A program made the translations under genes and the position numbers. From assembly GCA_030068145.1 (NCBI GenBank), contig JAPJBO010000342.1, positions 155,450-219,449 of the forward strand: DNA of 64,000 nt, given 5' to 3'. The notes beneath the pieces are model-generated. The model worked only from the letters and a program-made list of their open reading frames with translations. It was not told where the DNA came from and did not search any database. Below, piece after piece: positions 54,047 to 64,000 of this stretch. The stretch comes from Diplonema papillatum. Taxonomy: Eukaryota > Euglenozoa > Diplonemea > Diplonemida > Diplonemidae. Position 1 is the stretch's first letter; each line of letters opens with the position of its first letter.

Positions 54047-57000
54047 CAGGGGTTATTCTGCCCGCCAGCAAGGCCAAAAATGCTGGCGAAAAAATTTCTT
54101 CTGTCAGCGAGAAAATTTTTCTCGCCCTCACGTCGTACAGAGCCCGTCCACCCGCATCTGTCCTTCCATTCTGAGTCTTCGGCGGTTCGTGGTGCAAGGA
54201 GGAAGAGAGAGTCGGAGAATACGTGCGGTTGGTCTGGTGGAAGGGACGGGTACAAGTTAACAAAAGAAGAAGTCAAGACAGGACAAGGAGGTGCAGCAAG
54301 GTTTCAGGGTAGTGTCAAGTCAATTTTGCGCTTTTTCGCTACCTTCTCCACCGGCTCAGACTCTCCAGCAAACCATGCTGCCCTTAGGGCTTCGGCTGCG
54401 AAGCCAGAAGTAAAAAGGTCGATTACCTCCTCCGCAGTCGCGTCGTCCATCTCCTTCTCATCGGTGTCTTCGATGAAAAAGAGGGCGCGCAGTGTCGTGT
54501 TCAGCATGCGGTTGCGCAGTCGGGTCTTTACACGGGCCAGGGTACTGAACTGGCGTTCACTTTCTGCAGAGGAACTGACAATGGTCTGTGCCAGTTCGAC
54601 CAGTTGTCTCAATGGCTGCATGCGGGCACTCGCAGTGCCATCAGGGGCGAAGGCTTGATACACCGCGTGTGCATTTTTGGAGTATCTTGAGGCGCGTAGA
54701 ACCTCCTTAAGTAGGGTCCAGTCTCTCACCAGGTCTGCCTCGGTCATTCCGTGCAAAAGGGGAGTGCCGTGGTCTGTCTTCGTTTCCGAGCGAGTGGTGC
54801 TGTATGTGGGTCGAGGCATCGTGTCTGTTGCTGGCACGTCCACTTCATATTGTCGGTACGTGACCCGGCCGGGCTTGCTGTAGTATCTGTAGAGCTCCCG
54901 GATGTGTTCATCCCCCCAGTTTGTAAGGTGCGCGCCCTCTGGCCACGCAATGCGGTCAAAGACAACGAAGTGCCGAAGAACTTCCTTGGATTCAAACCGG
55001 ACCGTTGTGGACTTGAGGAGTGCAGCAATGTATGGGGAGGCGATAGTCTGATGGAATGTGCTGAACGCTGCAGGGGTAACGGCAACGTTGGTCGCTTCGA
55101 AGAACGAACGGCGCCAGCAAGTGTAGTATTTCGTGATCTTTTTGGCCCTTTCTTCCGAGCTTAGTGCCCTCAATTCTGCTTCGAGCGAGTCCACTTCTCT
55201 GCAAACATCCGAGATGGTGGTCGCGGTTCCTTGGAAAACAAGAGAGATTGCATGCAGCTTTTCCAGAACGTCACACGCAAGTGCAAGACATGCAAAAAAT
55301 TGCGGCTTACTCACCTCTTTGTACAGGTGCTCTGCGTGGGTGCTGTTCCGCTCGTTCCAGATGCGTCTAAGGGCTTCGCGTATTGCAGAATACTGCATAC
55401 GGATGACAGAGACACTTCTCCAGTAGGCCAGCCAGCGTGTATCGGACGGCTCCACCAGGGCACGATTCACCTTCTCACACATCGCTGCAAATGTCGGGTC
55501 TGCGAATACGCTGCTCAGAAGTAGCTTGTTGATGTCGGAGTCGGAGAAGATCAGCCAAAGGGCGCGGACGGTTCTGAAGAAGTCTCCCATGAACGCAACT
55601 GCTTTTATGCCATCCTGGGCAAGGAGGTTGAGGACGTGGGCACAACACCACATGAAGAGCGCAGTAGCATTGATCCCACCGCGAACCTTCTTCTCGGCAC
55701 CCTGAAACTTCCCAGACATCGCCGAAGCCCCATCAAACGAGCAGGATACGAACGAGCCCTTCGGGAGATAACACAGCATCTGCTTTATCTTCGTTGCGTA
55801 GCCGGTTGCAGTTTGATCGTGCAGGACTTCAAGGCCAATGAAGCGCTCTTGGACAGCATTTCTCCTGAGGTAACGAACGGTGGCCACAAGTTGGTGCTTT
55901 CCCGTCACGTCGGTTGTTGCATCTGCTGTGGCTGACCAAAACCGGGACTCCCTAATCTCGGTGTACAGCCGCTTCTCTAATACCAAGCCGATCAACTCCA
56001 GAAGCTCTCTCACCACAGTTGACGATGTATACGTCACATCCTGCTTCAGCCAAGCACAGAAATCGCGGTCCTGGTGCAAGCAAGAAAAGAAGGATAGCAA
56101 GTCGTGCACGTGCACCGTGTGGGGGATTTCCAGGCGTGCGATTTTAAAGATTGTTTTGACAATCTTGCGCAGTTGAGCCCGCATCTTACTGACACCTGAA
56201 CGAAGGTTTGTCATAATGTCAGAGACAGAAACATGCTCGGCGGACGTTTCGTGCTTCTTCATGCGGTTTCGGAGGTGCGTTTGGTCGGCGTAAGGCATGT
56301 TGATGAGGACTGCTCTTGTACGCGGAAACTTTTGGCTGCAAACCTTGCACTGGGCCCCCGCATCTGACACATCGAGCCATGGATACTCGGCAAGCCACCT
56401 GTCAACAGTGGATCGCAGAATTTTGCCACTGCCAAATGTACGAAACTTCGTGTTTTCTTCCGACTCAGGAGCGGGCTCGTCGTCAACAACAATCGGCTCA
56501 AATGCCACTGCTGAACCGGACAGGATCACGACCACGACAGCTACTAAAGCAAGAACGGAAAGTCCGACAAGACTGTCATCATCTGGGTCCGACTCATACT
56601 CGGCAACAACCTCGTAGCCTTCAAATGCGGGGGGTTCAACTGCAGCAGGTGGTGTTGGGATGGCAACTTCTGCTTGAGCGGGCAGGTCTTCGGCTGATGT
56701 GCGAGCAGTGAGAGCATTCTCGGCGGCGATCTTCTTTTGAGCAGCATCGTAGGCCTTCACCTTAGCCAGCAACTCGGCGTTCTTCAGCCTGTTGCTGCCT
56801 GTCCCCTGGTTGATGCGCCTGAGGCTTGCTTGCTTCTCAAGCTTCGGTCCTCTCCAGTTCGCGTAGTCGAACTGGATGGTTTCGTCTGAGGGGCCACGTG
56901 CAGCGGCCGCACGGAAACCGAAACTCGCAAGCGACATGTTACTTGGTTTGGGCCTGGCTGACTTTGTGTTAAACAAGAAACAAGACAGTGTGTTTGTTAA

Positions 57001-57305
57001 CCTCATCCTGAGTCCCTCTCACAGCCTCCGCGGGCCCGCCTCTGCACTCGACTGTGCTGTTGCCCGGGACCTCTCGTGCATCACCCAGCCTCGGCCTCTG
57101 GCCTCGCCTGCCCTGTCTCGGCCTTCTCGGGCATCACCCAGCCTCGGCCTCCGGCCTCGCCTGCTGTCTCGGCTCTTGTAGGTGACCCCCCTGACCCCCC
57201 ACGCAAAAATCCCTTTGGCGAAAAAAATATTTTCGCCAACCCCTTTTCAGATTTTTTTTTTTTTTTGGCGAAAAAATTTTTTTTTGCCAAAGGGAAAAAC
57301 CCCTG
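54047..57305 (-). mobile_element. Complete hAT transposon with 8-bp target duplication
   Basis: Termini are CAGGGGTTATTCTGCCCGCC (left) and, on the other strand, CAGGGGTTTTTCCCTTTGGC (right), typical of hAT CAGGG ends. The 8-bp sequence CACTGGTG is exactly duplicated at 54039-54046 and 57306-57313. Subterminal GGCGAAAAAATTT-type repeats occur at both ends. Length 3,259 bp with one intact transposase gene. A 53-bp GC-rich duplication (57079-57180) lies between the gene and the right end. Confidence 0.93.
54304..56937 (-). CDS. hAT-family transposase, intact
   Basis: 877 residues from ATG 56935-56937 (MSLASFGF); the frame is open 23 codons further up to 57006. Order: a low-complexity N-terminus, a hydrophobic run at ~126-148 (VGLSVLALVAVVVVILSGSA), a zinc-finger-like CKVCSQKF...HLRNRMKKH at ~195-240, the catalytic core with Asp in SATADATTDVTGKHQL (~337), Asp in SCSFDGASAM (~400) and CCAHVLNLLAQDG, an all-helical insert, and the C-terminal hAT dimerisation block with Glu in SSSAESERQFSTLARVKTRL (~790). 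It binds the element's ends and moves it by cut and paste. The finger and core style resemble the ZMYM6/C17orf113-type hAT branch. The hydrophobic run is odd for a nuclear enzyme. No stop or frameshift is present. Confidence 0.9.
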   Translation of the reverse strand: MSLASFGFRAAAARGPSDETIQFDYANWRGPKLEKQASLRRINQGTGSNRLKNAELLAKVKAYDAAQKKIAAENALTARTSAEDLPAQAEVAIPTPPAAVEPPAFEGYEVVAEYESDPDDDSLVGLSVLALVAVVVVILSGSAVAFEPIVVDDEPAPESEENTKFRTFGSGKILRSTVDRWLAEYPWLDVSDAGAQCKVCSQKFPRTRAVLINMPYADQTHLRNRMKKHETSAEHVSVSDIMTNLRSGVSKMRAQLRKIVKTIFKIARLEIPHTVHVHDLLSFFSCLHQDRDFCAWLKQDVTYTSSTVVRELLELIGLVLEKRLYTEIRESRFWSATADATTDVTGKHQLVATVRYLRRNAVQERFIGLEVLHDQTATGYATKIKQMLCYLPKGSFVSCSFDGASAMSGKFQGAEKKVRGGINATALFMWCCAHVLNLLAQDGIKAVAFMGDFFRTVRALWLIFSDSDINKLLLSSVFADPTFAAMCEKVNRALVEPSDTRWLAYWRSVSVIRMQYSAIREALRRIWNERNSTHAEHLYKEVSKPQFFACLALACDVLEKLHAISLVFQGTATTISDVCREVDSLEAELRALSSEERAKKITKYYTCWRRSFFEATNVAVTPAAFSTFHQTIASPYIAALLKSTTVRFESKEVLRHFVVFDRIAWPEGAHLTNWGDEHIRELYRYYSKPGRVTYRQYEVDVPATDTMPRPTYSTTRSETKTDHGTPLLHGMTEADLVRDWTLLKEVLRASRYSKNAHAVYQAFAPDGTASARMQPLRQLVELAQTIVSSSAESERQFSTLARVKTRLRNRMLNTTLRALFFIEDTDEKEMDDATAEEVIDLFTSGFAAEALRAAWFAGESEPVEKVAKKRKIDLTLP

Positions 57306-57489
57306 CACTGGTGCCAATTTTTTTTTTTCCCCCATTTTTTTGGCTGAAAGTGGTCAAGAACAGGTCAAAAGTGCAGTAGTATGCAGTTTTGGCTACCCCG
57401 GCTAAATCATGCTGAACCACGCCCCCCCCCACCCAAACACACTACCAAACCAGCACTATCTGGTGGTGTGGCAAACCTGGGCGGGTGTC

Positions 57490-57795
57490 AGATTTTGCAA
57501 ACGCGAAATCTCAGATTTTGCAAAATCGAAAATCTCAGATTTTGCAAAATCTGAGATTTGCAAAATCTGAGATTTTGGCAAAATACGCAAAATCTGAGAT
57601 TGGCCCATTTTGCAAAATCTGAGATTTGCAAAATCTGAGATTTGCAAAATCTGAGATTTCAGGTTTGCAAAATCTGAGATTTTCAGGTTTGCAAAATCTG
57701 AGATTTGGCCCAGCAAAAAAAAATTTCTGGGTTCGCCAATCTCAGATTTTGCAAAATCTGAGATTTCGCGTTTGCAAAATCTGAGATTTTCTGAG
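57490..57795. repeat. Short tandem array of GCAAAATCTGAGATTT
   Basis: About fifteen units of a 14-16-bp motif in both orientations (GAAATCTCAGATTTTGC and its inverse). Not a CRISPR array: there are no unique spacers. Confidence 0.9.
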
Positions 57796-58265
57796 ATGAG
57801 TGATGGGGTGGATTGGTGTGGGTGGGTGTGAGTGAGTGGGTTGGGTTGGTGTGAGAGAGGTGGGTGAGAGTGGTGGGTGGATTGGTGTGAGTGGTGGGGT
57901 GGATTGGTGTGAGTGGGTGTGAGTGAGTGGGGTGGGTTGGTGTGAGTGAGGTGGGGGTGGTGGTGTAGTGTGTGGTGTGAGGTGTGTGAGTGTGGGGGGT
58001 TAGTGGGTGGTGAGTGGAGTGGATTGGTGTGAGTGGGTGTGAGTGAGTGGGGTGGGTTGGTGTGAGTGAGGTGGGGGTGTGTGGTGTGAGGTGTGTGAGT
58101 GTGTGAGTGTGGGGGGTTAGTGGGTGTGAGTGAGTGGGGTGGGTTGGTGTGAGTGAGGTGGGGTGGTGAGTGGAGTGGATTGGTGTGAGTGTGTGAGTGA
58201 GTGGGGGTTGGTGAGTGAGTGGGTGAGATGGTGGGTTAGTGTGAGTGAGTGGGGTGGGTTGAGTG
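57796..58265. repeat. TG-rich minisatellite (GTGTGAGTGAGTGGG)
   Basis: Irregular units such as TGGATTGGTGTGAGTGGG. Not a known telomere repeat; the period is variable and the array is internal. Confidence 0.88.
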
Positions 58266-58276
58266 TGGTGCCAATA

Positions 58277-58440
58277 CAGGTCAAACTGGATTTCTGTCTT
58301 GATCTTCCCTTTTGGAAGAGACACAGGCTAAAATAGGTTTCTGTCTTGAGGCACTTGCCAACACAGGTCAAACTGGATTTCTGTCTTGATCTTCCCTTGG
58401 AAGAGACACAGGCTAAACCAGGTTTCTGTCTTGAGGCCAC
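58277..58440. repeat. 87-bp tandem repeat, two copies
   Basis: CAGGTCAAACTGGATTTCTG starts copies at 58277 and 58364; each contains GGAAGAGACACAGGCTAAA. Confidence 0.85.
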
Positions 58441-58445
58441 ACTTG

Positions 58446-59940
58446 GCGGCGGTCCCGATACCGTCTCATGAGACCTTATCGATACCTTTTTTGCCCATTT
58501 CTGGGTTGCGCCCTTATCTCGACCTTTTTGGCCCGTTTTTGGGTTGCGCCCTTATCTCGACCTTTTTGAGATGCGCCCTTATCTCTACCTTTTTGAGCTG
58601 CGCCCTTATCTCTACCTTTTTGGCCCGTTTTTGGCTTGTTCCCTTATCTCGACCTTTTTTGGGGGTTGTTCCCTTATCTCGACCTTTTTTGAGGGTTGCG
58701 CCCTTATCTCGACCTTTTTTGGGGGTTGCGCCCTTATCTCGACCTTTTTTGGGGGTTGCGCCCTTATCTCTACCTTTTTTGGGATTGTGACCAAATTTTC
58801 CCGAAATATTTTCAGGCCAAAAAAAAAATCCGAAAATTTTCCAAAAAAAAATTTCGAAAAAAATTCCGAAAATTTTTTGGGCCGAAAAAAAAAATCCGAA
58901 AAATTTCCGAAAAATTTTGGGCCAAAAAAAAAATCCGAAAATTTTCCAAAAAATTTTTGGGCCAAAAAAAAAAAACCGAAAATTTCCGAAAATTTTTTGG
59001 GCCAAAAAAAAAACTCCGAAAAATTTCCGAAAATTTTTGGGCCAAAAAAAAACCGAAACCACCCAATCCAACTATGTACACATGAAACAGAGATCTTACG
59101 ATTCAGCGAAAAAGCGAGCAAAAAAGAGTGTTTACAAACCCTGGAGGAAGTCGGGAAAAACAGTCGGCGAAAAACTTGGAAAAAAGACGGGAAAAAGACC
59201 TTCAAGTGCTCCAAGGCCAGACGATTGGCGGCGGTCCCGATACCGTCTCATGAGACCTTATCGATACCTTTTTTGCCCATTTCTGGGTTGCGCCCTTATC
59301 TCGACCTTTTTGGCCCGTTTTTGGGTTGCGCCCTTATCTCGACCTTTTTGAGATGCGCCCTTATCTCTACCTTTTTGAGCTGCGCCCTTATCTCTACCTT
59401 TTTGGCCCGTTTTTGGCTTGTTCCCTTATCTCGACCTTTTTTGGGGGTTGTTCCCTTATCTCGACCTTTTTTGAGGGTTGCGCCCTTATCTCGACCTTTT
59501 TTGGGGGTTGCGCCCTTATCTCGACCTTTTTTGGGAATGTGACCAAATTTTCCCGAAAATATTTTCAGGCCAAAAAAAAAAATCCGAAAAAAATTCCGAA
59601 AAATTTTTGGGCCAAAAAAAAAAATCCGAAAAAAATTCCAAAAATTTTTTGGGCCAAAAAAAAAATCCGAAAATTTCCCGAAAATTTTTGGGCCAAAAAA
59701 AAAAAATCCGAAAAAAATTCCAAAAATTTTTTGGGCCAAAAAAAAAAAAAAGCGAAACCACCCAATCCAACTATGTACACACGAAACAGAGATCTTACGA
59801 ATCAGCGAAAAGCGAGCAAAAAAGAGTGTTTACAAACCCTGGAGGAAGTCTGAAAAAACAGTCGGCGAAAAACTTGGAAAAAAGACGGGAAAAAGACCTT
59901 CAAGTGCTCCAAGGCCAGACGATTGTAGTGTTGCAAACGA
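58446..59940. repeat. 781-bp compound repeat, two copies
   Basis: GGCGGTCCCGATACCGTCTC starts copies at 58446 and 59227. Each has CCCTTATCTCGACCTTTTT-type 25-27-bp units, then GGGCCAAAAAAAAAATCCG-type units, then ACCACCCAATCCAACTATGT leading into a segment (CAGAGATCTTACG...GAAAAACTTGGAAAAAAGAC) that is also the core of the 365-bp satellite. The second copy runs into that satellite. Long open frames here are repeat artefacts. Confidence 0.85.
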
Positions 59941-62240
59941 ATCGCAAACACGCTGAAGTTGGGACTCCCACACACTGAAATCAAGTGCTCCTAGGCAGAC
60001 GAACTGTTAGTGTTGCGAACGAATCGCAAAAACGCTGAGATCGGGACCCTACACACTGAAATCGACTGAGAACAACCTGAGCGATCTCTCTTGATAAAAG
60101 ATTCAAGCGCCGAAGGCGCAAGCACCCAATCTGACTTTGTACACACGAAACAGAGATCTTATGAATCAACGAAAAGCGAGCGAAAAAGAGCGTGAAAAGC
60201 CCGGGAAAAGTCGGAAAGACAGTCGGCGAAAAACTTGGAAAAAAGACGGGAAAATACGACCTTGAAGTGCTCCAAGATCAGACGACTGTATAGTGTTGCA
60301 AACGAATCGCAAACACACTGAAGTTGGGACTCCCACACACTGAAATCAAGTGCTCCTAGGCAGACGAACTGTTAGTGTTGCGAACGAATCGCAAAAACGC
60401 TGAGATCGGGACCCTACACACTGAAATCGACTGAGAACAACCTGAGCGATCTCTCTTGATAAAAGATTCAAGCGCCGAAGGCGCAAGCACCCAATCTGAC
60501 TTTGTACACACGAAACAGAGATCTTATGAATCAACGAAAAGCGAGCGAAAAAGAGCGTGAAAAGCCCGGGAAAAGTCGGAAAGACAGTCGGCGAAAAACT
60601 TGGAAAAAAGACGGGAAAATACGACCTTGAAGTGCTCCAAGATCAGACGACTGTATAGTGTTGCAAACGAATCGCAAACACACTGAAGTTGGGACTCCCA
60701 CACACTGAAATCAAGTGCTCCTAGGCAGACGAACTGTTAGTGTTGCGAACGAATCGCAAACACACTGAGATTGGGACCCCACACACTGAAATCGACTGAG
60801 AACAACCTGAGCGATCTCTCTTAATAAAAGATTCAAGCGCCGAAGGCGCAACCACCGAAACCGACTTGGTACACATGAAACCGAGATCTTGTGAATCAAC
60901 GAAAAGCGAGCGAAAAAGAGCGTGTAAAACCCGGGAATAGTCGGAAAGACAGTCGGCGAAAAACTTGGAAAAAAGACGGGAAAATACGACCTTCAAGTAC
61001 TCCAAGGCCAGACGACTGTTTAGTGTTGCAAACGAATCACGAACACGCTGGGACCCCACACACTGAAATAACGCTTGAAATCGACTGAGAACAACCTGAG
61101 CGATCTCTCTCAATAAAAGATTCAAGCGCCGAAGGCGCAACCACCGAAACCGACTTGGTACACATGAAACCGAGATCTTATGAATCAACGAAAAGCGAGC
61201 GAAAAAGAGCGTGTAAAACCCGGGAAAAGTCGGAAAGACAGTCGGCGAAAAACTTGGAAAAAAGACGGGAAAATACGACCTTCAAGTGCTCCAAGACCAG
61301 ACGACTGTATAGTGTTGCAAACGAATCGCAAACACGCTGAGGTTGGGTCTCCCACACACTGAAGTCCAGTGCTCCTAGGCAGACGAACTGTTAGTGTTGC
61401 GAACGAATCGCAAACACGCTGAGATCGGGACCCCACACACTGAAATCGACTGAGAACAACCTGAGCGATCTCTCTTGATAAAAGATTCAAGCGCCGAAGG
61501 TGCAACCACCCAATCCGACTTTGTACACACGAAACAGAGATCTTATGAATCAACGAAAAGCGAGCGAAAAAGAGCGTGTAAACCCCGGGAAAGGTCGGAA
61601 AGACAGTCGGCGAAAAACTTGGAAAAAAGACGGGAAAATACGACCTTCAAGTGCTCCAAGGCCAGACGACTGTATAGTGTTGCAAACGAATCGCAAACAC
61701 GCTGAAGTTGGGTCTCCCACACACTGAAGTCCAGTGCTCCTAGGCAGACGAACTGTTAGTGTTGCGAACGAATCGCAAACACGCTGAGATCGGGACCCCA
61801 CACACTGAAATCGACTGAGAACAACCTGAGCGATCTCTTGATAAAAGATTCGCGCCGAAGGCGCAACCACCCAATCCGACTTGGTACACACGAAACAGAG
61901 ATCTTATGAATCAACGAAAAGCGAGCGAAAAAGAGCGTGTAAACCCCGGGAAAAGTCGGAAAGACAGTCGGCGAAAAACTAGGAACAAAGACGGGAAAAT
62001 ACGACCTTCAAGTGCTCCAAGACCAGACGACTGTATAGTGTTGCAAACGAATCGCAAGCACACTGAAGTTGGGACCCCAACACACTGAAATCAAGTGCTC
62101 CTAGGCAGACGAACTGTTAGTGTTGGGAACGAATCGCAAACACGCTGAGATCGGGACCCCACACTGAAATCGACTGAGAACAACCTGAGCGATCTCTCTT
62201 GATAAAATATTCAAGCGCCGAAGGCGCAACCACCCAATCC
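59760..62240 (+). repeat. ~365-bp satellite array, seven units
   Basis: Units recur at 365-bp spacing (MNQRKASEKE-encoding point at 60161, 60526, 60891, 61180, 61545, 61906), except one 289-bp unit. Each unit has a hairpin AGCGCCGAAGGCGC, the block CAGAGATCTTATGAATCAAC, GAAAAACTTGGAAAAAAGAC and an internal ~95-bp duplication (GTGTTGCAAACGAATCGCAA and GTGTTGCGAACGAATCGCAA). Short open frames repeat with the unit and are not genes. Confidence 0.92.
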
Positions 62241-62244
62241 GACC

Positions 62245-62840
62245 TCCACACTGAACAGCGATCTCACAAGTGCTTTGCTACTGGAGACCGAATGGATGTT
62301 GGGCAAGCAATGATGCGGTGCCCGAGTATCCGCAAGACGTATTGTTCAGCGGGAGTTGAGAGTCTCTGCCAAGGTGCTAGCTGCCGCCGTGGGCCAAGCG
62401 ATCAAAAGAACCAGCGACACAACCTGTTAACACTCGCAGGCGGTCGCACCCACCAGCCAGAACGCCCCCGGCTGCGCCATCATCGACGCAATCATCATCG
62501 TTTACGACAAGGCCGCGTCGTTGTAGGCGCACGGCACCAACAACGTAATTATTCTCTCTCTGATGACAGCCACACATATAGGTGGATGGGGAGACAAATA
62601 AATACATAGTTACTTACTTTCCACACTTTTGTTCTTGTTGCGCAGCCAGCTACGATGAAGCAGGACAAACCGGATTTGTAGGCTACAAGTGCTGTTCCAA
62701 TCCATTCGCTTGGAGGATGGTAAACCAACCCCAACTCCACCACACAGGAATGTTAACAGAGAAAACACCTCCACATCGCAAACAGCGCTGGCGAAGGAGT
62801 CTTGTGGCAGCTACAGGTACTATTTTGACTTCTTCCGGGT
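62245..62840. other. Unique spacer between opposed satellite arrays
   Basis: Contains no satellite units. The 62670-62820 part (CATTCGCTTGGAGGATG...CACCACACAGGAATGTT) is repeated in the same orientation at about 63775-63910. No gene recognised. Confidence 0.6.
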
Positions 62841-63745
62841 TTTCACACTCTTTTTCGCTCGCTTTTCGTTGATTCATAAAATCTCTGTTTCGTGTGTACA
62901 AAGTCGGATTGGGTGGTTGCGCCTTCGGCGCTTCAATGTTTTATTAAGAGAGATCGCTCAGGTTGCTCCCAGTCGATTTCAGTGTGTGGGGTCTCAATTT
63001 CAGTGAGTTTGCGATTCGTCTGGCCTTGGAGCACTTGAAGGTCGTACTTTCCCCCGACGGGGTTTCCGACTTGTTCCGGTTTTACAGGCTACTTTTTGCT
63101 CGCTTTTCGTTGATTCATAAGATCTCTGTTTCGATCCGACTTTGTACACAAAGTCGGATTGGGTGCTTGCGCCTTCGGCGCTAGAATCTTTTATTAAGAG
63201 AGATCGGTCAGGCTGTTCTCAGTCGATTTCAGTGTGTGGGGTCCCAATCTCAGCGTGTTTGTGATTCGTTCGCAACACTAACAGTTCGTCTGCCTAGGAG
63301 CACTTGATTTCAGTGTGTGGGAGTCCCAACTTCAGCGTGTTCGTGATTCGTTTGCAACACTATACAGTCGTCTGGCCTTGGAGCACCTGCATCTCGTACT
63401 TTCCCTCGATGGGGTTTCCGACTTGTTCCGGGTTTACAGGCTCCTTTTTGCTCGCTTTTCGCTGATTCATAAGATGTCTGTTTCGTGTGTACAAATCGGT
63501 TTCGGTGGTTGCGCCTTCGGCGCTTGAATCTTTTATCAAGAGAGATCGCTCAGGTTGTTCTCAGTCGATTTCAGTGTGTGGGGTCCCAATATCAGTTAGT
63601 TTGCGATTCGTTTGCAACACTAACAATTCGTCTGCCTAGGAGCACTTGATTTCAGTGTGTGGGGTGCCAACTTCAGCGTGTTTGTGATTCGTTTGCAACA
63701 TTAAACTGTCGTCTGGCCTTGAAGCACTTGAAGGTCGTTTGAGTG
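62841..63745 (-). repeat. Satellite units in inverted orientation
   Basis: Reverse-oriented, more diverged units with GCGCCTTCGGCGCTTGAAT-type hairpins at about 62920, 63168 and 63510. The array therefore switches strand across the spacer at 62245-62840. Confidence 0.88.
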
Positions 63746-64000
63746 TCGGGGCAGCACAACCCTGATTCGTGGGCTACAAGCGGGGTTCGCATCCACTCGC
63801 TTGGAGGATGAAACCCAACCCCCCTACATCACCACACAGGAATGTTGGAAGCAGAGAAGCCGCACCAGAAGCGGTATGGGAGTCATTGCCGATCTGTGGA
63901 AGGTTCAGGTACTTTTTGAAGTGCACTTTTCGCTGATACAATATGCAAGCACCATACAGGACATTGAAACAGCCTCGGAACCGTGCCGGCCTTAGTTCTT
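63746..64000. other. Window end: second copy of the spacer motif
   Basis: CACTCGCTTGGAGGATGAAA and CACCACACAGGAATGTTGGA match 62670-62760, suggesting a larger (~1.1 kb) repeating unit that includes both the spacer piece and the inverted satellite. No gene seen. Confidence 0.55.

Noticed and set aside
57490-57795. CRISPR-like array
   Set aside because: The repeats are contiguous, short and inverted in places, without unique spacers, in a eukaryotic setting.
57796-58265. Telomere
   Set aside because: The TG-rich units are irregular, internal and flanked by other repeats. No standard telomere hexamer is seen.
58514-59853. Phe/Lys-rich open frames of 85-330 codons
   Set aside because: They come from the A/T-rich and CCCTTATCTC tandem units in both directions and repeat with the unit.

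Overview
The window looks like nuclear DNA of a single-celled eukaryote. Genes are far apart, short GT-AG introns can be placed by exact reading phase, and most of the space between genes is tandem repeats and transposons. I see no bacterial operons, ribosome binding sites or organellar genes. All nine host genes or gene pieces I can support lie on the minus strand. Introns cluster around the consensus GTATGC...ACAG. A degraded retroelement has a tyrosine recombinase upstream of its reverse transcriptase, an order I recall from trypanosomatid VIPER/TATE elements. Together these suggest a euglenozoan, perhaps a diplonemid, but that is inference from style, not from a diagnostic gene.

Layout: 1-448 is the N-terminal half of a NEK-like protein kinase that runs off the left edge. 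3274-5136 encodes a surface protein (signal peptide, beta-helix repeats, Cys-rich modules, one TM). 7709-9598 encodes a GC-rich coiled-coil protein of unknown function. 10586-12125 is a multi-exon leucine-rich-repeat gene. 15726-27380 is the main gene: a ~3,509-residue single-pass membrane protein with a repeat ectodomain, a low-complexity cytoplasmic tail and a coiled coil completed by three small exons. 29298-29753 encodes a small RanBP2-type zinc-finger protein. 47204-48055 encodes MOB1, and 48338-49327 a coiled-coil protein upstream of it on the same strand.

Mobile DNA: two inverted copies (13470-15434 and 38901-41534) of a terminal-inverted-repeat element, each flanked by its own perfect 9-bp target duplication and each carrying a tRNA-like sequence; a SINE-like family (31.4-34.55 kb) with tRNA-like head, conserved body and a 15-bp minisatellite tail; a broken pogo/Tigger-like transposase (34.8-36.27 kb); a 700-bp element (37549-38248); a 2.9-kb element (44205-47086) with perfect 17-bp inverted ends and a 6-bp duplication; the YR/RT remnant (52262-53563); and a complete hAT element (54047-57305) with an intact ~877-residue transposase and an exact 8-bp target duplication.

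The right end (57.49-63.75 kb) is satellite DNA: short AT- and TG-rich arrays, a 781-bp compound repeat, and a ~365-bp satellite with a conserved GCGCC-GAA-GGCGC hairpin that continues in inverted orientation beyond a unique spacer. The host genes encode membrane, signalling and cytoskeletal-type proteins and do not form one recognisable pathway.
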